Shown here piece by piece: positions 1-6,023 of a DNA stretch of 6,023 nt; positions within the stretch are counted from its first letter, which is position 1, and each line of letters begins with the position of its first letter. Source of the DNA: Desulfamplus sp. (GTDB lineage Bacteria > Desulfobacterota > Desulfobacteria > Desulfobacterales > Desulfobacteraceae). The position numbers and the translations under genes were made by a program. The notes beneath the pieces were generated by a model. The model was not told the origin of the DNA, did no database searches, and saw only the letters and a list, made by a program, of their open reading frames with translations. The stretch lies in the NCBI GenBank assembly GCA_015231395.1, contig JADGBP010000154.1:1-6023 (forward strand). The letters are read 5' to 3'.

Positions 1-1
1 T

Positions 2-3000
2 TTACCTTGTACTCTGAATAAAATTAACTTCATTGTCTCTGATTTTATCCCATCTCTTTCTTTCTGACCTGAGATTAAAAAGATCAATCTCTTTAAAAAT
101 CAGAGCTTCTTCCCGGGGAGGAATAATCATTCTTGTTCTGTCTTTCTCCGGTGAGTGGATCTGGGAATTTCCGAAAAATGCGTGATTGCAAAAAAAGCAA
201 TATGCATAAATTGAACGGCGTGCTTCAAAATGTGCCGCCTCAAAGTCAGAAGTGATCGGTGTAAATGCCATGTTAAGGATAATATCCACCGGTACCGAAT
301 AATTTTTTAACTCTACTCTTAAATCCATGTCCAGAAAATCCCTGCAAATGATAATGGCAATTCTGCCAAATTTGGTATTGCAGATGGAGATTTTTTTGAG
401 GGAATCAATATGGATATTTTCTTTATGCTTATTATCTCCACAACCGATAATGGCAGGAATATGTTTCTTTTGTTCCCAGATAACCCCTTCTTGCCCTATG
501 ACACGGCAAATATTTGTCTTTGTTTTTGCGTCATGATAGGAACCAGGAACAATAATCATCTCATAAATATTTGCCAACTCAATAATATCATTAAACAAAA
601 CCTCATAATTTAAATCAATGGTCATTTCAGGGAACAAAAGAATATTAACATTATTGCTGTGTGCCTTTTTACACATTTCCCTCACTTTTTTCCTGAACCC
701 CTCCAGCCTGGCTTTAGGAAGCCTGAACAACCCATCTTCTTTTTCTTCAAAAAAATCCTCCGGAATTCCTATCTGGGCAATTCCTACACGGCTGATGGGT
801 TCCTGGATCTGTGCATACTTTTCCATATGATCATGATAGATGATGCTGTATTTTTTCCCTTCGGTCGGGACAGATTTTTTGTCCATATCTTCTTGGCTAT
901 ATCTTCTCATCTCGCTGATACTGACGCAAGAACCTGTCTCTTCTGCAAGTACTGCCGGATTAAGATTGGCAAATCCATCTGAAGTGGCGGGTTTTACAAT
1001 GGCGTCCATTGCCGATACAAGGATTTTGCTCTCTTCATTCAACATTTCAAGGCGATCCAGTATCTCTTTTTCCCTGTATGAATATCCTGACCTGCCGAAA
1101 ATCTCAGCCGCAGATTTAAGATATTGAGAGGCAACTTCAAACAATTCTTTTTTATCTTTCAGGTCAAGGCTCTCATCAGCCTGTATAAGATGCCAGAGAC
1201 CGTCGAAATAGGTGGATGCTGCAAGAGCCCAGTCTGCACCGCTTGCAAATCCGCATTTCCTATAAAAAGAAGCGGCATTCCTGAGATGTTTTTTAATCTT
1301 TGTGTATAAATGTGCTTTGGCTTCGACATCTTCAATCTCATCAAACTTAAAACTGTTTTCCAATGCCTTGCAAAATGCTTCATTTCCTAATGCCACAAGT
1401 TTCTTTTTTTGTTCGGTAAAGGCATCACTTGCCTGTTGAAAAAGAGTGCCCGCCTCTTTATAACCTTCTGGATCATTTTCATCTTCAGCCAGCTCCATTT
1501 TTTCCAGTGCCTGGCAAAATTTCCATATGGCAAGTGCCCCCTCTTTACCGCTATTGAGTTCACAGGAGTTGTATATCTCTTCAAAAATCAAGGCACTTTT
1601 GCCATATTCTCTTCCTGCATCGCGTTTTTTTCCCTCTTTTGCAAGCATACTGCCTTTCTCAAATCCAGCTCTCGCCAGAGCGTACTTTTTTCTAAGACCT
1701 GCTGCCCGCTTTAATTTGATGAGCCTTTTCTTTTCTTTTAAACTCTCTACTTCATCCTGTGCAGTGCTTAGAATCCGCTTTACCTTATCAAATGCCCCAG
1801 ATGCAATTTCAAAATTTTTTACAGCATCTTCATGTCTTTCTTCCTTGCTTGCTTGAGCAGCATCTTCCATGACTGCCCAGGCAGAGTAATAGGGAGATTC
1901 AAAATGATAATTAGGCAAATCCTTAAGAATCATTCCGGCTTCTTCATAATTTTCCTTTGCTTCACAATACGCGTCTTTATCATGGCAGTCCCGGGCAATC
2001 TCTATCAAATGCCACGCCTTGGTATAATCACAGAGTTCCCTTACCTTTTGAATGACTTTTTCATCAGATAACGTTGCTATTGCCTCTTTATACAAATCAT
2101 GAGCTTTTAAATAGCGGTCTGCAGAAGAAAAATGGTCTCCTCTGCTCTCTTCTACAAAAGCAATCCGCTGGTGAGCCGATGCCGTAATATATGCATCGCC
2201 TCTTTCTATAGCGTCTTCCAGAGCATTTAAAAAAGTGAGATGTGCCTTTTTTAACATCTCTTCATCTTTTGAGATTACGCCAAGTTCTAAATATAAGTCT
2301 CCTGACCGGATTTTTGCAGACAGATCTCCTGTTCGTGCCAGCACCGGATTTTCAAGTAACTTCTCAGCAGCATCTACAGCCATTTCCAAGAGCTCTTTTT
2401 TCTTATTAACTTCTTCAGAAATATCTGCCAGACTCTTGTATGCAAACCAGATAGAGTAGTAAGCATAAGATTGATTTAACCCTCCTTTCAATCCTGCAGC
2501 AGCAGCTTTTGCCTTTTCTGCCTCTTTGCTCGCTTTAAAGATATATTGTTCCTGCTCTGCTTTTTCGGAAGAAAACTCTGCCAAATGAACGTAATTTAAA
2601 CAAAGTCCTGCATAAAGAGCTGCACCAAGAGGGATTGAGTCTGTTTCCACTCCCAGACCGGTTTCTCTTATTATACTTTCTAAAATATCTATGCTCTTTT
2701 GGGTAATAGATCTGCGGTCTTCTACGGGAAAAAAGGTAAAATGAGCCAGTTCTGTATAAATATTACTGGAAAAAATATGGTTCATATGAAAACAATGGTG
2801 TAAATGAAGCCGATCATGTTTAATAGCAAGATTAATATCACCTAAAATTTTTTCCAGATCTACCGTTGAATTTCCCCATAAAAGCGATGGATACCGGTGT
2901 GAATAAAACAAAGATATTAAAAAATTGAATCCTAACTTATCTGCATGTACAAGCCCTTTATCAGCATAATCAACAACCTGATCAAAATAGGTCTTTCTAT

Positions 3001-3832
3001 CACTTACTTTTTCAAAAACCAGAACTGCTAAAAACCATTTTGAAATAGAATTTATAATATATGACATTGCTAACATTAAATCGTCATCAGTGTCCTTCAT
3101 GATGGAGAGCAGTTCTTCACCAATCTTTTCAGCCTTGTAAATTTCCGATATGCAAAACCGTGGAGGCAAGTTGTATCCGGCACCTCCCAACCAGGCAAGA
3201 CTCCCAAATATAAAAAAAGTTAACTGCAAGTGATTTTTTACGCCGCCTGTTTCCTTTAAAAGAGCCCAGCATTTATCTGTTAATGGTTTGATTTTCTCAA
3301 GTGCAATCAAAATATCATCATGGTTATTGTGAAGATAGACAGGAAAAGAATTAAGGTAATATTGAAGTGCTATGGCACGGGAATAATCAAGTTTGTCATC
3401 ATTATTTGAATAAATCTCAATGACACTTTCAAGTTTTTTTGAGATCTTTTGAGTAGAAAGTATTGTTTCTTTTACATTTTTACTTAAATGAAGTCCTAAC
3501 AAGCTGATCATTACATCACATTCGATTGCTTTGCCCTTATCTCTAAGTTTATGATACAGTAATCCAGATTTTTCATACGACTTTACAGATAGCTTGAACA
3601 TATTATCAGCATCTTTCATTGTTTGAGAACAGTAAGATGCAAGGTAGCAACATTCAGCAAGCATCCAATAGAGATCTGCAGCCTGTTGAATATCCTTTTT
3701 CTGAAGATGCTTGATTGCCTCCTCACAAAATTCACAAGCCTTTCCCCATTGATACTTTTTTTTCTCATCTTCAGCTAAAGCCAGAAGTCGCTGAATTTCG
3801 TTTTCACTGTAATCTTGCTGATTATTGGACAT
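2..3832 (-). CDS. TPR-repeat protein with C-terminal carbon-nitrogen hydrolase (nitrilase-superfamily) domain
   Basis: Complete 1276-residue protein. Residues 1 to about 930 are almost entirely alpha-helical, with many TPR-like helix pairs (aromatic/Ala patterns such as those near 530-586, 618-640, 715-755 and 850-912). A linker follows, and a CN-hydrolase domain spans about 1015-1276. Its Glu-Lys-Cys triad is visible: Glu1069 in LLFPEMTI, Lys1122 (or the adjacent Lys1123) in WEQKKHIP, and Cys1163 in IIICRDF. The family-typical late motif FGNSQIHSP is also present, so the enzyme looks catalytically competent. Known members hydrolyse nitriles, amides or the glutamine side chain; the substrate here cannot be told. 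The start is well fixed: a TGA stop lies directly before the ATG in frame, and an AGGA lies 8 bases upstream. No signal peptide or membrane segment is seen, so it is probably cytoplasmic. Residues about 698-716 are strongly basic. I infer that the TPR part is a scaffold or sensor and the hydrolase an effector or output domain. The gene is divergent from the acidic-repeat FGE gene. Confidence 0.93.
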   Translation of the reverse strand: MSNNQQDYSENEIQRLLALAEDEKKKYQWGKACEFCEEAIKHLQKKDIQQAADLYWMLAECCYLASYCSQTMKDADNMFKLSVKSYEKSGLLYHKLRDKGKAIECDVMISLLGLHLSKNVKETILSTQKISKKLESVIEIYSNNDDKLDYSRAIALQYYLNSFPVYLHNNHDDILIALEKIKPLTDKCWALLKETGGVKNHLQLTFFIFGSLAWLGGAGYNLPPRFCISEIYKAEKIGEELLSIMKDTDDDLMLAMSYIINSISKWFLAVLVFEKVSDRKTYFDQVVDYADKGLVHADKLGFNFLISLFYSHRYPSLLWGNSTVDLEKILGDINLAIKHDRLHLHHCFHMNHIFSSNIYTELAHFTFFPVEDRRSITQKSIDILESIIRETGLGVETDSIPLGAALYAGLCLNYVHLAEFSSEKAEQEQYIFKASKEAEKAKAAAAGLKGGLNQSYAYYSIWFAYKSLADISEEVNKKKELLEMAVDAAEKLLENPVLARTGDLSAKIRSGDLYLELGVISKDEEMLKKAHLTFLNALEDAIERGDAYITASAHQRIAFVEESRGDHFSSADRYLKAHDLYKEAIATLSDEKVIQKVRELCDYTKAWHLIEIARDCHDKDAYCEAKENYEEAGMILKDLPNYHFESPYYSAWAVMEDAAQASKEERHEDAVKNFEIASGAFDKVKRILSTAQDEVESLKEKKRLIKLKRAAGLRKKYALARAGFEKGSMLAKEGKKRDAGREYGKSALIFEEIYNSCELNSGKEGALAIWKFCQALEKMELAEDENDPEGYKEAGTLFQQASDAFTEQKKKLVALGNEAFCKALENSFKFDEIEDVEAKAHLYTKIKKHLRNAASFYRKCGFASGADWALAASTYFDGLWHLIQADESLDLKDKKELFEVASQYLKSAAEIFGRSGYSYREKEILDRLEMLNEESKILVSAMDAIVKPATSDGFANLNPAVLAEETGSCVSISEMRRYSQEDMDKKSVPTEGKKYSIIYHDHMEKYAQIQEPISRVGIAQIGIPEDFFEEKEDGLFRLPKARLEGFRKKVREMCKKAHSNNVNILLFPEMTIDLNYEVLFNDIIELANIYEMIIVPGSYHDAKTKTNICRVIGQEGVIWEQKKHIPAIIGCGDNKHKENIHIDSLKKISICNTKFGRIAIIICRDFLDMDLRVELKNYSVPVDIILNMAFTPITSDFEAAHFEARRSIYAYCFFCNHAFFGNSQIHSPEKDRTRMIIPPREEALIFKEIDLFNLRSERKRWDKIRDNEVNFIQSTR

Positions 3833-3840
3833 TCACAGAA

Positions 3841-3844
3841 TCCT
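3841..3844 (-). promoter_or_regulatory. Ribosome binding site of the TPR-hydrolase gene
   Basis: The minus strand reads AGGA eight bases before the ATG at 3832, a normal Shine-Dalgarno spacing. Because the codon immediately before the ATG is an in-frame TGA, no longer start exists in this frame, and the two observations agree. Confidence 0.7.
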
Positions 3845-3976
3845 ATGGAAAATCTATTATTAGACAAATGGTCATGGGCAGAAATCGACCACCCAGGAGT
3901 ATGAAAATAAGAATGTGTATTGACTGCAAACAAATATCTTTCTGGGTCTCCATTAGCCTTTAGAATAAAGATTGAT

Positions 3977-4072
3977 TTATACCCAGAATTCTTTGATTTT
4001 AGCAATAAGAGCCTCCATTGTAAAGGTTTTCTGGATAAACGCTCGCGGCTGGATTTTTGCCCCTCTGACCAT
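3977..4072 (-). pseudogene. Possible remnant of a small minus-strand gene, or a leader peptide
   Basis: On the minus strand an ATG at 4072 opens 31 codons ending in TAA at 3977. The translation looks protein-like and basic; it contains GAKIQPRAFIQKTF and ends in MEALIAKIKEFWV. The same frame is open upstream to a stop at about 4114. Just past the TAA, a different frame stays open through 3980-3775, starting with residues that read GYKSIFILKANGDPERYLF, as if one frameshift split a longer gene. No Shine-Dalgarno sequence precedes the ATG at 4072 or the internal ATG at 4018. The family is not recognised. It may be a decayed gene fragment, a 13-residue leader peptide ahead of the TPR-hydrolase gene, or chance. 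Confidence 0.22.
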
Positions 4073-4079
4073 GAAACCC

Positions 4080-4115
4080 AAAATGTGTTTTTGCGTTAAA
4101 ATGTGTTTTTACGGT
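4080..4115. repeat. 18-bp tandem direct repeat, candidate operator
   Basis: Two abutting copies lie at 4080-4097 (AAAATGTGTTTTTGCGTT) and 4098-4115 (AAAATGTGTTTTTACGGT) and match at 16 of 18 positions, the first 13 bases being identical. The array ends 33 bases before the start codon of the acidic-repeat gene, within the likely promoter or 5' leader. A pair of direct sites spaced about 1.7 helical turns apart is a plausible regulator-binding arrangement. A simple local duplication without function is equally possible. Confidence 0.55.
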
Positions 4116-4134
4116 AAGGGATTACAAATAGCTT

Positions 4135-4139
4135 AGGAG
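4135..4139 (+). promoter_or_regulatory. Ribosome binding site of the FGE/acidic-repeat gene
   Basis: AGGAG lies nine bases before the ATG at 4149. An in-frame TAG at 4134-4136 overlaps it, so the ATG at 4149 is the first in-frame ATG. The nearby ATG at 4144 is only four bases from the site and opens a different, short frame. Confidence 0.8.
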
Positions 4140-4148
4140 ATTGATGTT

Positions 4149-6023
4149 ATGTCCAATGTATCTATTACCCAAAATGGAATTGATAAAGCACTTTCAAGCC
4201 TTAATTATAAAGATAATTCTATAAAAAAAAGAGTTGTAATTGCTATACGACAATATTATTCATCTGACGTAGCACTATTAGATCTACAATCTATTGATAT
4301 GGATGAATTGATAAAAGCTATCTGGGATACAGGAGACGATATTTCAAAAATCAAATCTAAAAGGAGAAATTTTTACAGCGTCCGATCTTCAATAAACAGT
4401 GACTTGGCAAATTTGTCGTTTGAATCTGAGAATCCAGAAAAAATCACCATCACATCAGACAATATTTTTGATATGACGGAAGAAGCTAAAAACAATCTGC
4501 TGAGTACTTTCTCTGAAGTTGCAAAGAGTGGAAAATTAGACATCAATCAGATTGCAGATGTTTTATCAAGTATTACTGACATGATTTCTAAAATGGATGT
4601 TAACCCTAATTCTGAAAATCTAAGCCTATCTGATATTCTGGATCAGATAAAAAACAAGATCCAATCAATCTCAGACCATGTTATGCCTGACCCAAATACT
4701 GAAGCAGAGGAAGTTGTCGAAGAGCTTTCTGACGATGAGGAGATAGTTGAGGTTGATGATGATGAGGAAATTGTGGAAGAGCTTTATGATGACGAGGAGA
4801 TAGTTGAGGTTGATGATGATGAAGAAATTGTCGAAGAGATTTCTGACGATGAGGAGATAGTTGAGGTTGATGATGATGAGGAAATTGTGGAAGAGCTTTA
4901 TGATGACGAGGAGATAGTTGAAGTTGATGATGAAGAAGTTGTTGAAGAGCTTTATGATGACGAGGAGATAGTTGAGGTTGATGATGATGAGGAAGTTGTT
5001 GAAGAGCTTTCTGACGATGAGGAGATAGTTGAGGTTGATGATGAAGAAGAAATTGTTGAAGAGCTTTATGATGACGAGGAGATAGTTGAGGTTGATGATG
5101 AAGAAGAAATTGTTGAAGAGCTTTATGATGACGAGGAGATAGTTGAGGTTGATGATGATGAAGATTTTGAAGAGCTTTCTGATGATGAAGAGATAGTTGA
5201 GGTTGATGATGAAGAAGAAGTTGTTGAAGAGCTTTATGACGATGAGGAAATAGTTGAGGTTGATGATGAAGAAGTTGTTGAAGAGCTTTCTGATGATGAA
5301 GAGATAGTTGAAGTTGATGATGATGAAGAAATTGTGGAAGAGCTTTATGATGACGAGGAGATAGTTGAGGTTGATGATGAAGATGAAGAAGTTTTTGAAG
5401 AGCTTTCTGATGATGAGGAGATAGTTGAGGTTGATGATGAAGAAATTGTTGAAGAGCTTTCTGACGATGAGGAGATAGTTGAGGTTGATGATGATGAGAT
5501 AGTTGAAGAGCTTGCCGAAGACGAAGAACTTGTTGATGAAGATGATCTTTTTGAAGAAATTCAGGATATCAATGATGAGGATGATATGTTTGAAGAGGTT
5601 GATATTGATGATAATGAAGAGATCCTCATGGACGATAACGAACTTGAAGAATTCAGAGATTTTCAAAAGAACAAGGACCTTGCCCAGCAATTTGACTCTC
5701 TTCTTGCGGACGCTGACAAAAAATACAATGTTTATGTAGTTATTCCGGCTGGATTTTATACAGTGGGAAGCATTAGAAAAACAAAAAACAAACTCGAACT
5801 CCAACAGATAGAAATGCAAAAATTTTATGTATCAAAATATCCGGTGACTAATTCTCTTTTTCAGATTTTTATTCAAGAGACAGGCTACATTACAACTGCT
5901 GAGAAAAAAGGATATGGAACTGTTTTTCTTGGTCGGTTTAGAAAGAATAAACAGGTTTCCACATGGAGACAGGGAATTGAAAGTTCGGAGATTAAAAACG
6001 CCTTCTGGTATCAGCCTGAAGGT
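4149..6023 (+). CDS. FGE-sulfatase (SUMF1-like) domain protein with long acidic repeat linker, 3' end outside the window
   Basis: The first 625 codons are present with no stop. Residues 1 to about 180 are mainly helical, with a basic first part (SIKKRVVIAIRQYY at 25-38, KIKSKRRNFYSVRSSIN near 67-83); I do not recognise this domain. Residues 187-458 are an acidic tandem repeat, followed by a degenerate acidic tail to about 502. There is no Lys or Arg from 171 to 502. From about residue 529 an FGE-sulfatase domain begins, shown by VIPAGFYTVGS, then MQKFYVSKYPVTNSLFQIF and ETGYITTAEKKGYG, all typical of the family's N-terminal half. Formylglycine-generating enzymes oxidise a sulfatase Cys, but many relatives are non-catalytic C-type-lectin-fold binding domains. 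The active-site cysteines lie in the missing C-terminal half, so enzyme versus binding protein cannot be decided. No signal peptide is seen. I infer a cytoplasmic sensor or adaptor partnered with the divergent TPR-hydrolase. Confidence 0.9.
   Translation, partial: MSNVSITQNGIDKALSSLNYKDNSIKKRVVIAIRQYYSSDVALLDLQSIDMDELIKAIWDTGDDISKIKSKRRNFYSVRSSINSDLANLSFESENPEKITITSDNIFDMTEEAKNNLLSTFSEVAKSGKLDINQIADVLSSITDMISKMDVNPNSENLSLSDILDQIKNKIQSISDHVMPDPNTEAEEVVEELSDDEEIVEVDDDEEIVEELYDDEEIVEVDDDEEIVEEISDDEEIVEVDDDEEIVEELYDDEEIVEVDDEEVVEELYDDEEIVEVDDDEEVVEELSDDEEIVEVDDEEEIVEELYDDEEIVEVDDEEEIVEELYDDEEIVEVDDDEDFEELSDDEEIVEVDDEEEVVEELYDDEEIVEVDDEEVVEELSDDEEIVEVDDDEEIVEELYDDEEIVEVDDEDEEVFEELSDDEEIVEVDDEEIVEELSDDEEIVEVDDDEIVEELAEDEELVDEDDLFEEIQDINDEDDMFEEVDIDDNEEILMDDNELEEFRDFQKNKDLAQQFDSLLADADKKYNVYVVIPAGFYTVGSIRKTKNKLELQQIEMQKFYVSKYPVTNSLFQIFIQETGYITTAEKKGYGTVFLGRFRKNKQVSTWRQGIESSEIKNAFWYQPEG
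4707..5522 (+). repeat. In-frame acidic tandem repeat array, 14 units of 54-60 bp plus a leading half unit
   Basis: A half unit (4707-4736) is followed by 14 units that start at 4737, 4794, 4851, 4908, 4962, 5019, 5076, 5133, 5187, 5244, 5298, 5355, 5415 and 5469. Eight are 57 bp, five are 54 bp and one is 60 bp; every length is a multiple of three. The type unit is EEIVEVDDDEEIVEELYDD, with 12 acidic residues of 19. The opening block coding EEIVEVDD is unchanged at the protein level in all 14 and almost unchanged in DNA. Length variation comes from gain or loss of one Asp/Glu codon in the middle. Units 6 and 7 are identical neighbours, and units 1 and 3 are identical, which points to recent unequal exchange or slippage. 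The array encodes residues 187-458 of the FGE protein. Confidence 0.95.
5523..5654 (+). other. Degenerate acidic tail of the repeat array
   Basis: After unit 14 the protein stays highly acidic (about residues 459-502) but the periodicity fades. Pieces such as EELVDEDDLFEEI and DDMFEEVDIDD keep the acidic/hydrophobic alternation while the DNA no longer matches the unit. This looks like an old, diverged edge of the array, consistent with new copies being homogenised in the centre. It leads into a charged mixed linker and then the FGE domain at about residue 529. Confidence 0.7.

Larger units (their letters stand above)
3833..4148. other. Divergent intergenic control region
   Basis: These 316 bases separate the two divergent start codons and must hold both promoters unless transcription comes from further away. 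It contains the two ribosome binding sites, the 18-bp tandem repeat at 4080-4115 and a short protein-like minus-strand frame at 3977-4072. I searched both strands for sigma-70 boxes. A TTGACT at 3920-3925 has no acceptable -10 partner, and no other pair was convincing, so I do not assign promoters. No clear hairpin terminator or riboswitch is visible. Confidence 0.8.

Noticed and set aside
327..1127. Several plus-strand open frames of about 67-107 codons opposite the hydrolase domain
   Set aside because: They overlap each other and lie antisense to a domain with an intact catalytic triad. They show no ribosome binding sites or recognisable motifs.
1409..2071. Plus-strand open frames of 79-109 codons opposite the TPR region
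   Set aside because: Shadow frames of the long helical coding region, with no domain or start signal of their own.
3868..3890. Short inverted repeat TGGTC...GACCA as an operator or hairpin
   Set aside because: Only five-base arms around a 13-base loop, which is expected by chance, with no T-run after it.
3920..3948. TTGACT at 3920-3925 as a -35 box for the FGE gene
   Set aside because: No -10-like hexamer is found 15-19 bases downstream (17 bases away the sequence is TGGGTC), and it would lie over 200 bases from the start codon.
3775..4005. 76-codon minus-strand frame crossing the start of the TPR-hydrolase gene
   Set aside because: It has no ribosome binding site and its end overlaps the true gene in another frame. 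It is kept only as part of the possible frameshifted relic, not as a gene.
4707..5522. CRISPR array or non-coding satellite
   Set aside because: Units abut with no unique spacers, all lengths are multiples of three, and a single open frame runs through the whole array into a conserved domain.
4671..5819. 382-codon open frame on the minus strand, giving a repetitive hydrophobic Leu/Ile/Phe/Asn protein
   Set aside because: It is the exact antisense of the Asp/Glu repeat codons: GAT/GAA runs read backwards as Ile/Phe/Leu codons without stops. The sense frame continues into a recognisable FGE domain and has a good ribosome binding site.

Overview
The window is A+T-rich bacterial DNA, roughly 40% G+C by eye, and holds two large, divergently transcribed genes separated by a 316-base intergenic region. 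There are no rRNA or tRNA genes, insertion sequences or CRISPR arrays. Nothing in it fixes the organism. Large alpha-helical-repeat enzymes, FGE-sulfatase (formylglycine-generating-enzyme-like) proteins with long low-complexity linkers, and A+T-rich composition are common in big-genome environmental bacteria such as Desulfobacterota, including filamentous or multicellular ones, but that is a guess from gene style.

Layout. Positions 2-3832 (minus strand) carry a complete 1276-residue protein. About 930 residues of TPR-like helical repeats are followed by a C-terminal carbon-nitrogen hydrolase (nitrilase superfamily) domain with all three catalytic residues in place (Glu1069, Lys1122, Cys1163). 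Positions 3833-4148 are the divergent control region. It contains a ribosome binding site for each gene, an 18-bp tandem direct repeat just upstream of the plus-strand gene, and a short minus-strand reading frame that may be a gene remnant. Positions 4149-6023 (plus strand) carry the first 625 codons of a gene that runs off the end of the window. Its product has a helical, lysine-containing N-terminal region of about 180 residues, then an extraordinary acidic tandem-repeat linker (14 units of 18-20 residues, with no Lys or Arg for 332 residues), then the first ~95 residues of an FGE-sulfatase (SUMF1-like, C-type-lectin-fold) domain.

How they may work together. Neither protein shows a signal peptide or a membrane segment, so both are probably cytoplasmic. 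Divergent placement on a short shared control region suggests they may be co-regulated. A TPR scaffold fused to a hydrolase looks like a regulated effector. A cytoplasmic FGE/C-type-lectin-fold domain on a long flexible arm looks like a ligand-sensing partner. This resembles sensor/effector pairs described for bacterial conflict systems, and such FGE/lectin domains are frequent targets of diversity-generating retroelements. The decisive part, the C-terminus of the FGE domain and the genes after it, lies outside the window, so the system-level reading is an inference.
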